A stretch of 64,000 bases of DNA from a virus. Position 1 is the stretch's first letter; every line of letters begins with the position of its first letter. The notes beneath the pieces were generated by a model. It was not told the origin of the DNA. It saw only the letters and a program-made list of their open reading frames with translations, and made no database searches. Positions 29,759-36,317 of the stretch are shown here, in pieces. The stretch lies in the IMG/VR virus record IMGVR_UViG_3300047444_000753, positions 69,256-133,255 of that record. One strand, 5' to 3'. Position numbers and translations under genes: made by a program.

Positions 29759-29781
29759 TCGTCAGGAATTCAGGGCGTTAG

Positions 29782-29807
29782 ACGGGATCCTACGGGGTCC
29801 CGTTTTT
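29782..29807 (+). terminator. Intrinsic terminator
   Basis: ACGGGATCC pairs with GGGTCCCGT, followed by TTTTT. Confidence 0.75.
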
Positions 29808-29813
29808 CGTTGG

Positions 29814-29843
29814 TTGACACGGGGGTTGACGGCGCGGTATGAT
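29814..29843 (+). promoter_or_regulatory. Sigma-A-like promoter
   Basis: TTGACA, 18 nt and TATGAT. Confidence 0.75.
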
Positions 29844-29889
29844 TGATGCAGGCGCTCTATAGGCGCAACCAACTGATAGAGGAGACAAC

Positions 29890-30438
29890 ATGTGGATCTT
29901 TACCACTGAAGGATTTATTAGCGCGGTGCAGGACAGCACGGATGATGAGAAATTGGTTATCCGAGCCCGTGACCGGAAGTCTCTTGAGAGCATGCTGCAG
30001 ACTATCGAGCTTGCTGGGGAGGCTATCAACCGGGACGCCGAGGAAGGTGTCGAGCCCGTGGTGTTCGGCCCGTACAAAATTGAGACGGGCAAGGGCACAG
30101 ACTACAGGTGGCGCGTGTCCGGGATTGATCGGGGGACGTTCGCCCTGTTCATGCAGTTCGAAATCATGAATTTCCTGCAGTACACCAATTACAAAAACGC
30201 CCTCACGGAGAGTCGAGGCAAGGTCTACCATGACGCAGCTATGCGCGTGTGGGTGGACATGCTGGCCGTTGACGACGGGGTAAAGATTCCCGGGCGTCAG
30301 TGGGACTTGTCCGGCGCAGATTGGGACGAGGATGAGCCCTCATGGGAGGAGATCCGTGCCATGGAGCTGGAAGACGGCGCAGGGCCTGAGACGGACGAAG
30401 AGTTCGCCGAGCTGATGTCCGAGGCTCCCAATGCTTAG
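29890..30438 (+). CDS. Widespread actinophage protein (MWIFT family)
   Basis: The 182-residue product begins MWIFTTEGFISAV, has VIRARDRKSLESM, then a beta-rich middle, YTNYKNALTESRGKVYHDAAMRVW and an acidic tail. Many actinophages encode proteins with this start and this YTNFK motif; their role is unknown. Confidence 0.65.
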   Translation: MWIFTTEGFISAVQDSTDDEKLVIRARDRKSLESMLQTIELAGEAINRDAEEGVEPVVFGPYKIETGKGTDYRWRVSGIDRGTFALFMQFEIMNFLQYTNYKNALTESRGKVYHDAAMRVWVDMLAVDDGVKIPGRQWDLSGADWDEDEPSWEEIRAMELEDGAGPETDEEFAELMSEAPNA

Positions 30439-30601
30439 GGATGTCCGCTGGTTTGTAATTTTTGCAACCGTCCTGATGGTGGGCTCACTGGTGATGGCGC
30501 TGCTGGCCGGAACGACGGTGGCGCTGCAGCTGCTGGCTATCTACGCTGCAGTAGTCGCCGTGTTCCTGCTGCTGGCCGAGGTGCTGGTCCGGCTCAAGTA
30601 A
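30431..30601 (+). CDS. Small membrane protein, two transmembrane segments
   Basis: The 56 residues are two hydrophobic helices. The ATG overlaps the previous gene by 8 nt. Codons 8-13 contain a dyad element. Confidence 0.55.
   Translation: MLRDVRWFVIFATVLMVGSLVMALLAGTTVALQLLAIYAAVVAVFLLLAEVLVRLK
30453..30467 (+). promoter_or_regulatory. Dyad element inside a gene
   Basis: TTGTAA-TTT-TTGCAA within coding sequence. Confidence 0.55.
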
Positions 30602-30640
30602 CGGGTGTGTCCCGGCCTCACAAGGGCCGGGGCAGCCGGC

Positions 30641-30669
30641 TTGACAAGTGTGTATGGTGTGGGTAAGCT
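30641..30669 (+). promoter_or_regulatory. Orphan plus-strand promoter
   Basis: TTGACA, 17 nt and TAAGCT, with an ATG exactly 7 nt after the -10 box and no normal gene before the convergent minus-strand block. Confidence 0.6.
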
Positions 30670-30675
30670 TGAAGC

Positions 30676-30732
30676 ATGAAGCCCACGGGAGCAGGGTCAC
30701 CGGAGCTGCCCGAAAATAAACGGGGGGTGTGA
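30676..30732 (+). CDS. Possible leaderless 18-residue peptide (family B copy 2)
   Basis: The frame reads MKPTGAGSPELPENKRGV. The minus-strand frame that starts at 25776 begins MKQPIEAGSPEDPKNN, which shares AGSPE-x-P. Either short leaderless peptides or a conserved RNA are possible. Confidence 0.35.
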   Translation: MKPTGAGSPELPENKRGV

Positions 30733-30739
30733 GGGCATG

Positions 30740-30762
30740 AAAAAGCCCCGCCGTAGCGGGGC
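30740..30762 (-). terminator. Intrinsic terminator of the minus-strand block
   Basis: A perfect 7-bp stem (GCCCCGC/GCGGGGC, loop of 4) is followed on the minus strand by TTTTT. Confidence 0.8.
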
Positions 30763-30769
30763 CTTGGGG

Positions 30770-31063
30770 CTAGAAGCCCTTGATGCAGATTGGGCCGATA
30801 CCCTGAGCAACGGATGTCGGGTCCGTCAGCGTCCGTCCGCAGATGAGGCAGACACCCGTCCGGCGTCCGTATTCGGCTGCTTGCTCTTTGGTCATCCGAG
30901 TCTCGGGACGAAGGTTGAAGATTGCGCCCTTGTCATATTCGAACTTGCCCGTGTTGGTGTCGAGCTTCATGGCGTACAGGTTGCCCGATACCTTAGCGGC
31001 CTGAACCTTGAAGGCTCCAGCGTTGCAAAGGTAGAAACCGGGGGTGACGTTGATCTTGGCCAT
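30770..31063 (-). CDS. DUF6011-like zinc protein
   Basis: The 97 residues end with CLICGRTLTDPTSVAQGIGPIC (written here only as the motif C-x2-C...GIGP-x-C), the hallmark of DUF6011-type zinc modules. The N-terminal 60 residues are beta-rich. The ATG follows CCAAGGAG. It is a single-gene unit with its own promoter and terminator. Function unknown. Confidence 0.65.
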   Translation of the reverse strand: MAKINVTPGFYLCNAGAFKVQAAKVSGNLYAMKLDTNTGKFEYDKGAIFNLRPETRMTKEQAAEYGRRTGVCLICGRTLTDPTSVAQGIGPICIKGF

Positions 31064-31099
31064 TTTGACTCCTTGGTTGTTTCTTGCTGATGTATCAAT

Positions 31100-31128
31100 T
31101 ATTGCATGCAAGATAGACAGCTGTCAAG
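31100..31128 (-). promoter_or_regulatory. Minus-strand promoter
   Basis: TTGACA with CAATAA at 17 nt (or AATAAT at 18). The leader reads GATACATCAGCAAG, shared across this block. Confidence 0.6.
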
Positions 31129-31133
31129 CACTG

Positions 31134-31168
31134 GGCAAAAGAAAATCCCCGCCCTATTGGACGGGGAC
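31134..31168 (-). terminator. Intrinsic terminator
   Basis: CCCCGTCC pairs with GGGCGGGG (one mismatch), followed on the minus strand by ATTTTCTTTT. Confidence 0.75.
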
Positions 31169-31178
31169 TCTCGGGGGT

Positions 31179-31427
31179 CTAGAAGTGGATAGCGATGAGG
31201 TTGTGGGGGAGGTAGTTGTTATAGGACGGGGAGAAGATTTCAACCGCGCCATGCTCGGGGGAGATAACGGAGAGGGTGTTGCCCTTGGGGTCGAGGGTGA
31301 CGCGAGGTTCGCCCTTGAAGTGGACGTGGGAGGTTTCGACGTAGATTTCGTCAGCTTCCATGAACTCGAAGATGGCCGGGAGGGACTTGCCAACGGAGAT
31401 GATCTGGTCACGGTTCAGGGTAGTCAT
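31179..31427 (-). CDS. Hypothetical small protein
   Basis: The 82-residue product looks beta-rich after an N-terminal helix (DEIYVETSHVHFKGEPRVTL). It is a single-gene unit. Not recognised. Confidence 0.65.
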   Translation of the reverse strand: MTTLNRDQIISVGKSLPAIFEFMEADEIYVETSHVHFKGEPRVTLDPKGNTLSVISPEHGAVEIFSPSYNNYLPHNLIAIHF

Positions 31428-31462
31428 TGTCTGTCCTTTGGTTGTTTCCTGCTGATGTATCT

Positions 31463-31492
31463 AGTCTAAGACCTGGGATACACACTTGTCAA
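31463..31492 (-). promoter_or_regulatory. Minus-strand promoter
   Basis: TTGACA, 18 nt and TAGACT. Confidence 0.7.
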
Positions 31493-31501
31493 CCCCGGGG
31501 G

Positions 31502-31535
31502 CAAAAGAAATCCCCCGGCCATGGTGACCGGGGGA
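31502..31535 (-). terminator. Intrinsic terminator
   Basis: TCCCCCGG pairs with CCGGGGGA, followed on the minus strand by TTTCTTTT. Confidence 0.8.
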
Positions 31536-31545
31536 ATCTTGGGGG

Positions 31546-32241
31546 CTAACCCGCTAGTGTAGCGGTGCAATACTTACCGGAGAGGGTGCACGGTACTTGG
31601 TAGGCGGCGTACAGGTTCCCTTGAATCTTTAGGTCATTCGGGGTGCAGCGGATGACAGTGGTAGAGGCGTAGACACTAGCATCACAGGATGTGATGACTC
31701 CCCCGGTGTAATGCACCACTACGGAGATGAGCGGGAGAGGCTGCGTAACGGGCCGGGGCCGGGACGGGATAACTATTCCGGGGCCACCGGCCATGTTGCA
31801 GAGTCCGGGGGCCTCATGGCCTGTGCACTTGTGGGCGACGGGCGCAGGTTCCGCGTGAGGTGGGACGCGGAAAGTCTGCCCGGAGGCGGATGTCTGGCCC
31901 TTGATGACGGGCGCAGGCTTGACGGCAGCTGTAGGGGCAACGGGTGCAGGCGCTGGGGCTGCTGCAGGAACGACGGGCGCGGGGGCCGTGATGGTGTCAG
32001 CCGGGGGCGTTGCAACTTTTGCAACGGGCTTGGCTGCAGGCTTGAGGGTGTGCTTGACGGGTGTCTTGTGTGTTGGGGCCTTGACTACAGCCGGGGGTGT
32101 GGCCACGGGAGTGGCGAGGCTCTGGGAGATGTAGGGCACGTCGGACGGTGGGACGGGCGCAGCCTGTGGCGTCGAGGTGCAGGCGCTCATAGTGAGGGCT
32201 GCAGCGAGGGCAACGGGGGCGAGAGCTTTGGTGAGGTTCAT
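31546..32241 (-). CDS. Proline-rich lipoprotein
   Basis: The 231 residues start with a signal peptide (MNLTKALAPVALAAALTMSAC; lipobox MSAC, Cys21). Residues 30-150 are Ala/Pro/Val/Lys-rich, a wall-spanning type linker. The last 80 residues form a Cys-containing domain (HKCTGHEAPGLC and three later Cys). Its target is unknown; surface exclusion is a possibility only. The dyad element at 32010 is in the linker codons. Confidence 0.7.
   Translation of the reverse strand: MNLTKALAPVALAAALTMSACTSTPQAAPVPPSDVPYISQSLATPVATPPAVVKAPTHKTPVKHTLKPAAKPVAKVATPPADTITAPAPVVPAAAPAPAPVAPTAAVKPAPVIKGQTSASGQTFRVPPHAEPAPVAHKCTGHEAPGLCNMAGGPGIVIPSRPRPVTQPLPLISVVVHYTGGVITSCDASVYASTTVIRCTPNDLKIQGNLYAAYQVPCTLSGKYCTATLAG
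32010..32024 (-). promoter_or_regulatory. Dyad element inside the lipoprotein gene
   Basis: TTGCAA-CTT-TTGCAA on the plus strand, within coding sequence. Confidence 0.55.
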
Positions 32242-32275
32242 GGCGACATCCTTAATTGGTTTCTGGTATATGTCA

Positions 32276-32304
32276 AGTGTACCGCTATCATGGACGGCTG
32301 TCAA
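32276..32304 (-). promoter_or_regulatory. Minus-strand promoter
   Basis: TTGACA, 17 nt and TACACT. Confidence 0.75.
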
Positions 32305-32318
32305 CAGGTGTGTAGGTT

Positions 32319-32356
32319 GCAAAAAAAAAATAGACCCCGCCTAGTGGCGGGGCCTA
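32319..32356 (-). terminator. Strong intrinsic terminator
   Basis: GGCCCCGCC pairs with GGCGGGGTC, followed on the minus strand by TATTTTTTTTTT. Confidence 0.85.
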
Positions 32357-32366
32357 TCTCTTGGGG

Positions 32367-32753
32367 CTAGGCGTACTGTACTGCAGTCTCCCCGACGCCG
32401 ATGGTGTACACGGCGCGTTCCCCGCGTTCCTGAGCAAAGAACAGGGCTGCTGATACGGAAGTGAAGGCGTCCGAGGCGTCGAGGATCACGCGGCCATCCT
32501 CAATCCACGTTCCGATGTAGGAGTCTGAGGCAAGAACGGACATGCGCCGGATGTAGGACTCGGCGAACTCGGGGGTGAAATCATCCACAGGGACGGAGGT
32601 TTCGGGGACACGGGCACCAGTGATGTCGGTAGCGCCGCCCACGAGGGTGACCGGGGACGTTTCAAGAGTGAGCGTCTTGGGGTTCATGGTTGCGCCGCCG
32701 TCGTTGAGCGTGGCAGAGATGAGGGTCTGGGCTGCTGCTGCGAAATCAGTCAT
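32367..32753 (-). CDS. Widespread actinophage protein
   Basis: The 128-residue product contains DDFTPEFAESYIRRM, YIGTWIEDGRVILDASDAF and ALFFAQERGERAVY, a family pattern common in actinophages. No activity is known to me. Single-gene unit. Confidence 0.65.
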   Translation of the reverse strand: MTDFAAAAQTLISATLNDGGATMNPKTLTLETSPVTLVGGATDITGARVPETSVPVDDFTPEFAESYIRRMSVLASDSYIGTWIEDGRVILDASDAFTSVSAALFFAQERGERAVYTIGVGETAVQYA

Positions 32754-32792
32754 GGCATGTTCCTTTTGTTGGTAGTTCCTGCTGATGTATCA

Positions 32793-32821
32793 ATCATCTC
32801 ATTAATAGATACACTTGTCAA
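32793..32821 (-). promoter_or_regulatory. Minus-strand promoter
   Basis: TTGACA, 17 nt and GATGAT, then a GATACATCAGCAG leader. Confidence 0.55.
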
Positions 32822-32876
32822 GTAGTCGAGCATAACGGCTAGATTCTCGGCCCGTGTGAGATACACGGGGGCGGGG

Positions 32877-33161
32877 TCACTTTGCATTTTTTGCAAGTCG
32901 GCGCTCAAGCTCGGCGCGGAACAGCTGCCAGTCGTTGGCGTAACGGGGGTCATTTTCATCCTTCATGGCGCGGTAAACCATCTCACGACGGGCGCGGGCT
33001 CGGTTGTCCACAAGATCCAAGATGGTCCACCGGATAGCGACGATAATTACGAACAGGGCAACGACTGCGAAACCAACCAACAGGGCAATGGCTCCAGCTT
33101 CCGAGTGCACGTGGTTTGCATTGTTTGCAATGATGATCGGGAGGATGTTGGTGGGGTTCAT
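32877..33161 (-). CDS. Small membrane protein
   Basis: The 94 residues have one long transmembrane segment (IALLVGFAVVALFVIIVAI) and a charged C-terminal helix. Two dyad variants (TTGCAT half-sites, 32882 and 33116) lie in its codons. Confidence 0.6.
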   Translation of the reverse strand: MNPTNILPIIIANNANHVHSEAGAIALLVGFAVVALFVIIVAIRWTILDLVDNRARARREMVYRAMKDENDPRYANDWQLFRAELERRLAKNAK

Positions 33162-33196
33162 GGCGGGCTCCTTAGTGGAATCTTGCTGATGTATCA

Positions 33197-33225
33197 AGAC
33201 TACAGGTGGGATACACAGATGTCAA
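33197..33225 (-). promoter_or_regulatory. Minus-strand promoter
   Basis: TTGACA, 17 nt and TAGTCT. The spacer TCTGTGTATCCCA is shared with the 34622 promoter. Confidence 0.7.
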
Positions 33226-33235
33226 CACGGGGGCA

Positions 33236-33266
33236 CAAGAAAAGACCCGCCGTGGTGACGGGTCGA
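33236..33266 (-). terminator. Intrinsic terminator
   Basis: GACCCGTC pairs with GGCGGGTC (one mismatch), followed on the minus strand by TTTTC. Confidence 0.65.
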
Positions 33267-33289
33267 TTCTTGGGGGTGGGGCGAGGTGG

Positions 33290-33694
33290 TCAGCCTTGAC
33301 GGAAGATGTGCCACTCGTTGGGGTGGGCGACGGACTGCAGCGTGAATTCATTCATGGGAAGGTGGGCGGGCTCATGGTCCAGCGTGGAGACGTACACGGC
33401 GTGCGCAACGACTGCAGGGGCGAAGTTGTAAGTATTGAAAGTTGTCCAAGCCTCACGGGCCGTGACCGGGGACGTGATGTTACAGGTGAGGTTTCCCATG
33501 GTGTGGCAATTCCAGCACGGCTCATCCTCTTCACAACGGGGTGCAGGGGTGGGTGTAGGGGACGGCGTGGAGTCGGGGGCGGAGATTACTGCAGGGACGT
33601 ACGTGGGGGCGGCTGACGGAGCTGCAGGGGCGCAGCCGGTGAGGGCTAGGGCTGCAGCTACGGTGACGGGGGCGAGGATGTGGGCGAGGCGCAT
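33290..33694 (-). CDS. Lipoprotein
   Basis: The 134-residue product has signal sequence MRLAHILAPVTVAAALALTGC (lipobox LTGC, Cys21), a Pro/Ser linker and a domain with four Cys (C-EEDEPCWNC and LTC). Its signal peptide resembles that of the 31546 lipoprotein (LAPV-AAAL), which suggests a common origin. It lies last in an operon beginning at the 34585 gene. Confidence 0.7.
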   Translation of the reverse strand: MRLAHILAPVTVAAALALTGCAPAAPSAAPTYVPAVISAPDSTPSPTPTPAPRCEEDEPCWNCHTMGNLTCNITSPVTAREAWTTFNTYNFAPAVVAHAVYVSTLDHEPAHLPMNEFTLQSVAHPNEWHIFRQG

Positions 33695-33702
33695 AGGGGC
33701 TC

Positions 33703-34266
33703 CTAGTGAGTCGGGGGGTTCAGTTTGTCGAGCATGGAATTTAGGAAAGACTGTACAGCCTTGACGGCGGGCTCAAAGAAGTAAGGGTCGGCCTTGATGT
33801 CGTACGTCGAGGCCTTGACTATTTGGCGGCGTTCCTTGACCGGGGTGCAGGCGTTGCAAATTTTGCAAGAGTCGCCGGGGTCGGTGGACGTCTCCAGAAT
33901 CTGGCCCGTGTTGGTGCAGGTGAGGTTCCAAACAATTTTGGGGACGGGCCACTCGTGAGGGACCATCTCGCCGTGTTCATAGCCCAGACGGCGGGCAATT
34001 TTGAGCCACTTGTCATCATGGCCGTTGACACGGTGGGGGCGAACGGGGCCGCGTAGGGCGTGGGCTAGTTCATGCTTCATGATCTGGGACACTTGGTAGG
34101 GGGTGTAGGCCTGCATAAATTCCACAGACAGCTCTATGGTTCCCTTGGAGTAGTCGCAACGGCCTGCCCATTCAAGGGAATTGGCGAGGCGTATCCTGTA
34201 CAGGCAGTGAGGGGCTTTACGCGCCCGGATCTGGTTCGCTAGGCGAAGTGTAGCGTCGGGGTTCAT
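33703..34266 (-). CDS. SprT-like metalloprotease
   Basis: The 187 residues contain IMKHELAHALRGP (HExxH, zinc ligands and catalytic Glu, about residues 64-68) and a downstream His in GHDDKWLKIARRLGY, as in SprT/Spartan-like proteins. C-x23-CKIC-x2-C in the second half may be the zinc ribbon. Such enzymes cleave DNA-bound proteins. The dyad element at 33854 overlaps the CKICNAC codons. Confidence 0.75.
   Translation of the reverse strand: MNPDATLRLANQIRARKAPHCLYRIRLANSLEWAGRCDYSKGTIELSVEFMQAYTPYQVSQIMKHELAHALRGPVRPHRVNGHDDKWLKIARRLGYEHGEMVPHEWPVPKIVWNLTCTNTGQILETSTDPGDSCKICNACTPVKERRQIVKASTYDIKADPYFFEPAVKAVQSFLNSMLDKLNPPTH
33854..33868 (-). promoter_or_regulatory. Dyad element inside the SprT-like gene
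   Basis: TTGCAA-ATT-TTGCAA on the plus strand, within coding sequence. Confidence 0.55.
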
Positions 34267-34274
34267 GGAAGTCC

Positions 34275-34406
34275 TTAGCGCCGGGTGGAGAGGTTGGCGT
34301 TGAATTGTGTGAGCATGGCGTTGGTACTGGCCATGATGTCGGCGAGCTGGTCAGCGTCGGCCTGCGAAGTGGTGGCGGGCTGGGGCTTAGGCCTGCGTCC
34401 GAACAT
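34275..34406 (-). CDS. Very small protein
   Basis: The 43-residue frame, MFGRRPKPQPATTSQADADQ and on, has a basic Pro-rich start and a helical end. It sits between the SprT-like gene and a membrane-protein gene with a TAGGAGC ribosome site. Confidence 0.5.
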   Translation of the reverse strand: MFGRRPKPQPATTSQADADQLADIMASTNAMLTQFNANLSTRR

Positions 34407-34429
34407 TTTGGGCTCCTAGGTGGTGAGGA

Positions 34430-34585
34430 CTAGCGACGGGCGGCTTTACGGGCCTGCTTTGCGTGCCAGCGGCGGGCGCTCCATGCTGACTCGTCAACGA
34501 GGATGTAGAGCTTGACCGCTCCGAAGACGAAGGCAAGGGCGAGGATAGCTCCGATGATGTAGGCTACGAAGTTCATGGCGGTCAT
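34430..34585 (-). CDS. Small membrane protein
   Basis: The 51 residues are one transmembrane segment (AYIIGAILALAFVFGAV) and a basic tail. It is the first gene of the operon that includes the SprT-like protease and a lipoprotein. Confidence 0.6.
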   Translation of the reverse strand: MTAMNFVAYIIGAILALAFVFGAVKLYILVDESAWSARRWHAKQARKAARR

Positions 34586-34621
34586 TTTGTGCTCCTTGGG
34601 TGGTTCCTGCTGATGTATCAA

Positions 34622-34650
34622 GTATTGCACGTGGGATACACAGATGTCAA
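34622..34650 (-). promoter_or_regulatory. Minus-strand promoter
   Basis: TTGACA, 17 nt and CAATAC, with the shared TCTGTGTATCCCA spacer start and GATACATCAGCAGG leader. Confidence 0.65.
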
Positions 34651-34654
34651 CACG

Positions 34655-34684
34655 CAAAAAATCCCCACCCTGTTGGGGGTGGGG
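34655..34684 (-). terminator. Intrinsic terminator
   Basis: CCCCACCC pairs with GGGTGGGG, followed on the minus strand by ATTTTTT. Confidence 0.8.
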
Positions 34685-34698
34685 ACTCTTGGCGAGGG

Positions 34699-35109
34699 CT
34701 AGTGGTGACGGCGGGGGGTGATGTACTTGAAGATGATCCACGTCTTCCGCGTGTCTACAGACTTGACGATCACGTAACCGCGCTTCTTGTGTGGGGCTTT
34801 GTGCACAGTGGTGACGTAGGCGAGTACGTGAGTATCGTCAAACAACGGCGGGTCTTGAAGGGCGTCAAAACTGTCCCATGCTTCCGCGAGGCGGGGGTCA
34901 TATGACTGGTGGGTTCCGCTCGTGTCGGTGTCGTACCCGGGCCACCATTCACAAGACCCGGCCCAGATGTAGCCGCGTGGATCCTTGGCCGTCGAACAAT
35001 GGGTGGTTGCTTTTTTCGGGGCTGCTTCCGCAGACGGTGCCACGGCGAGGCCTGAAAAAATAAGACCGGCTGCCAGAACGACGGGTGTAATTACGGGCGT
35101 GAATTTCAA
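34699..35109 (-). CDS. Secreted protein
   Basis: The 136 residues start with a Sec signal peptide ending in AEAA (cleavage about residue 30) and no lipobox. The mature part has two Cys and a basic C-terminus. The family is unknown. Single-gene unit at the upstream end of the minus-strand block. Confidence 0.65.
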   Translation of the reverse strand: MKFTPVITPVVLAAGLIFSGLAVAPSAEAAPKKATTHCSTAKDPRGYIWAGSCEWWPGYDTDTSGTHQSYDPRLAEAWDSFDALQDPPLFDDTHVLAYVTTVHKAPHKKRGYVIVKSVDTRKTWIIFKYITPRRHH

Positions 35110-35142
35110 GGCATGTCCTTTTTGAGGGGGTTGTTCTTACAC

Positions 35143-35176
35143 CTCTAGAGTCTCACACAAGATACACACGTGTCAA
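35143..35176 (-). promoter_or_regulatory. Minus-strand promoter
   Basis: TTGACACGTGTGTATC is clear, but the -10 box is poor. Confidence 0.5.
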
Positions 35177-35651
35177 CTCGTGGCAGTGGGCAAAGCTTGC
35201 ACGTGTGCAGGGTGTTGAGTAGGCAGGCAGGGCAGGGGCTAGCTGGGCCTGTATAGGGGCAGGCAGGGGCGCACGCGCACACACGTACGTGTGCACGCGT
35301 ACACGCGAGGCAGGCAGGCAGAGCACACACAAGAGATCTCACACACAAGCAAGTCACTCACTCCTCACTCACTCACTCAAGTCTTGTGTGTCTCACTCCC
35401 AAGACAAGACGCAAGAGACAAAGACAACGACGTCGCTAGGCCGGTGGGCCGTGTGGGGCGTTGCAAAAATTGCAAGCGGGCTGCGACACGCGACGGCTGC
35501 AGCATGCGGTTGCGGTACTTTCATTTTGCACCCCGGGGAGGCCCCCCATACTACGCGGTACCCGCTCACCAAATTTTGGAAAATTTCTACTTAGCATACA
35601 CCCATGTCAACCCCTTCTCCCACCTGCCTAAACTTTTCCCGACACGCCCTA
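35177..35651 (+). other. Non-coding boundary with low-complexity repeats
   Basis: The minus- and plus-strand blocks diverge here. The sequence holds GGCAGGCA-type and CACACGTACGTGTG-like repeats, CTCACTCA repeats, a dyad element at 35461 and one stray ATGCGGT at 35504. No gene is visible. Confidence 0.6.
35461..35475 (+). promoter_or_regulatory. Dyad element
   Basis: TTGCAA-AAA-TTGCAA is the last strong copy in the window. Confidence 0.6.
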
Positions 35652-35681
35652 TTGACACTTGACTTGACCACCCTGTACCTT
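35652..35681 (+). promoter_or_regulatory. Promoter of a leaderless gene
   Basis: TTGACA, 18 nt and TACCTT. The ATG of 35688 lies 7 nt after the -10 box, with no ribosome site. Confidence 0.55.
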
Positions 35682-35687
35682 TGAGCT

Positions 35688-36194
35688 ATGAAAACATTTC
35701 AGACCGCCCACGACGGCGACACAACACTGACCATCGATGACACGCACATCGAAATCGACTCCCACGGACAGGAGGTGGACTTCACCCCCACGGACGACGA
35801 CCGACTGCATATCGCTCTCGCCCTGCTAGGCGAGGCTCCACCACTGGACGAGGCCTACGGATCTCCCGAGGAGATCGCCTCCGACATCTCCCAGTCGGAC
35901 GGAGAAATCCGCTACCGTGCGATTGCCGCACTGGAAGCGCTCCGCATCCGACGCGAGATCATCCTCCGCAAGACCCGCGAGCGTCAAGAACGAGACGCCA
36001 AGATTCAAGCCGAGGCCAAGCACCGCCTGCGCCAGATCCAGCTGCTGGAAGAGGCCTACCTCTCCACCCAGCCGAACCGGGCCAAGCGCACCCGCACCCA
36101 AGCGTCACAGAACATCGCCGCAGCCTTTTACGAGGCAGGCATGCGCGTGGCCGACCCCGACACCGAGGAAGAAGACGGAACGACCGAGGCCTAA
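35688..36194 (+). CDS. Hypothetical helical protein, probably leaderless
   Basis: The 168 residues have a short beta-rich start, then a long Arg/Glu-rich helix (residues 80-125) that could be a coiled coil, and an acidic end. Its codon third positions are C-rich, typical of the right-hand region. Not recognised. Confidence 0.65.
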   Translation: MKTFQTAHDGDTTLTIDDTHIEIDSHGQEVDFTPTDDDRLHIALALLGEAPPLDEAYGSPEEIASDISQSDGEIRYRAIAALEALRIRREIILRKTRERQERDAKIQAEAKHRLRQIQLLEEAYLSTQPNRAKRTRTQASQNIAAAFYEAGMRVADPDTEEEDGTTEA

Positions 36195-36240
36195 GGAACC
36201 TCACCCACGCTCGACAAGCGGTCTCAAATATATACAGAAG

Positions 36241-36311
36241 GTCCTTGCATTCGGTTGGACGGTTGGCTATACTAGGGAAGAGCCAACAACCACTACCACG
36301 AATGCAAGGAC
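36241..36311 (+). promoter_or_regulatory. Promoter flanked by a 13-bp inverted repeat
   Basis: TTGCAT, 17 nt and TATACT lie at 36245-36273. The left arm GTCCTTGCATTCG includes the -35 and the right arm at 36299-36311 includes the AAGGA ribosome site of 36318. Read-through RNA could fold and hide the start. Confidence 0.6.
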
Positions 36312-36317
36312 TTTTCT

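Noticed and set aside
32901-33189. Plus-strand frames opposite the minus-strand block (for example 31711-32370 and 33206-33616)
   Set aside because: Gly/Arg-rich shadows of genes that have promoters, ribosome sites, signal peptides and terminators on the minus strand.
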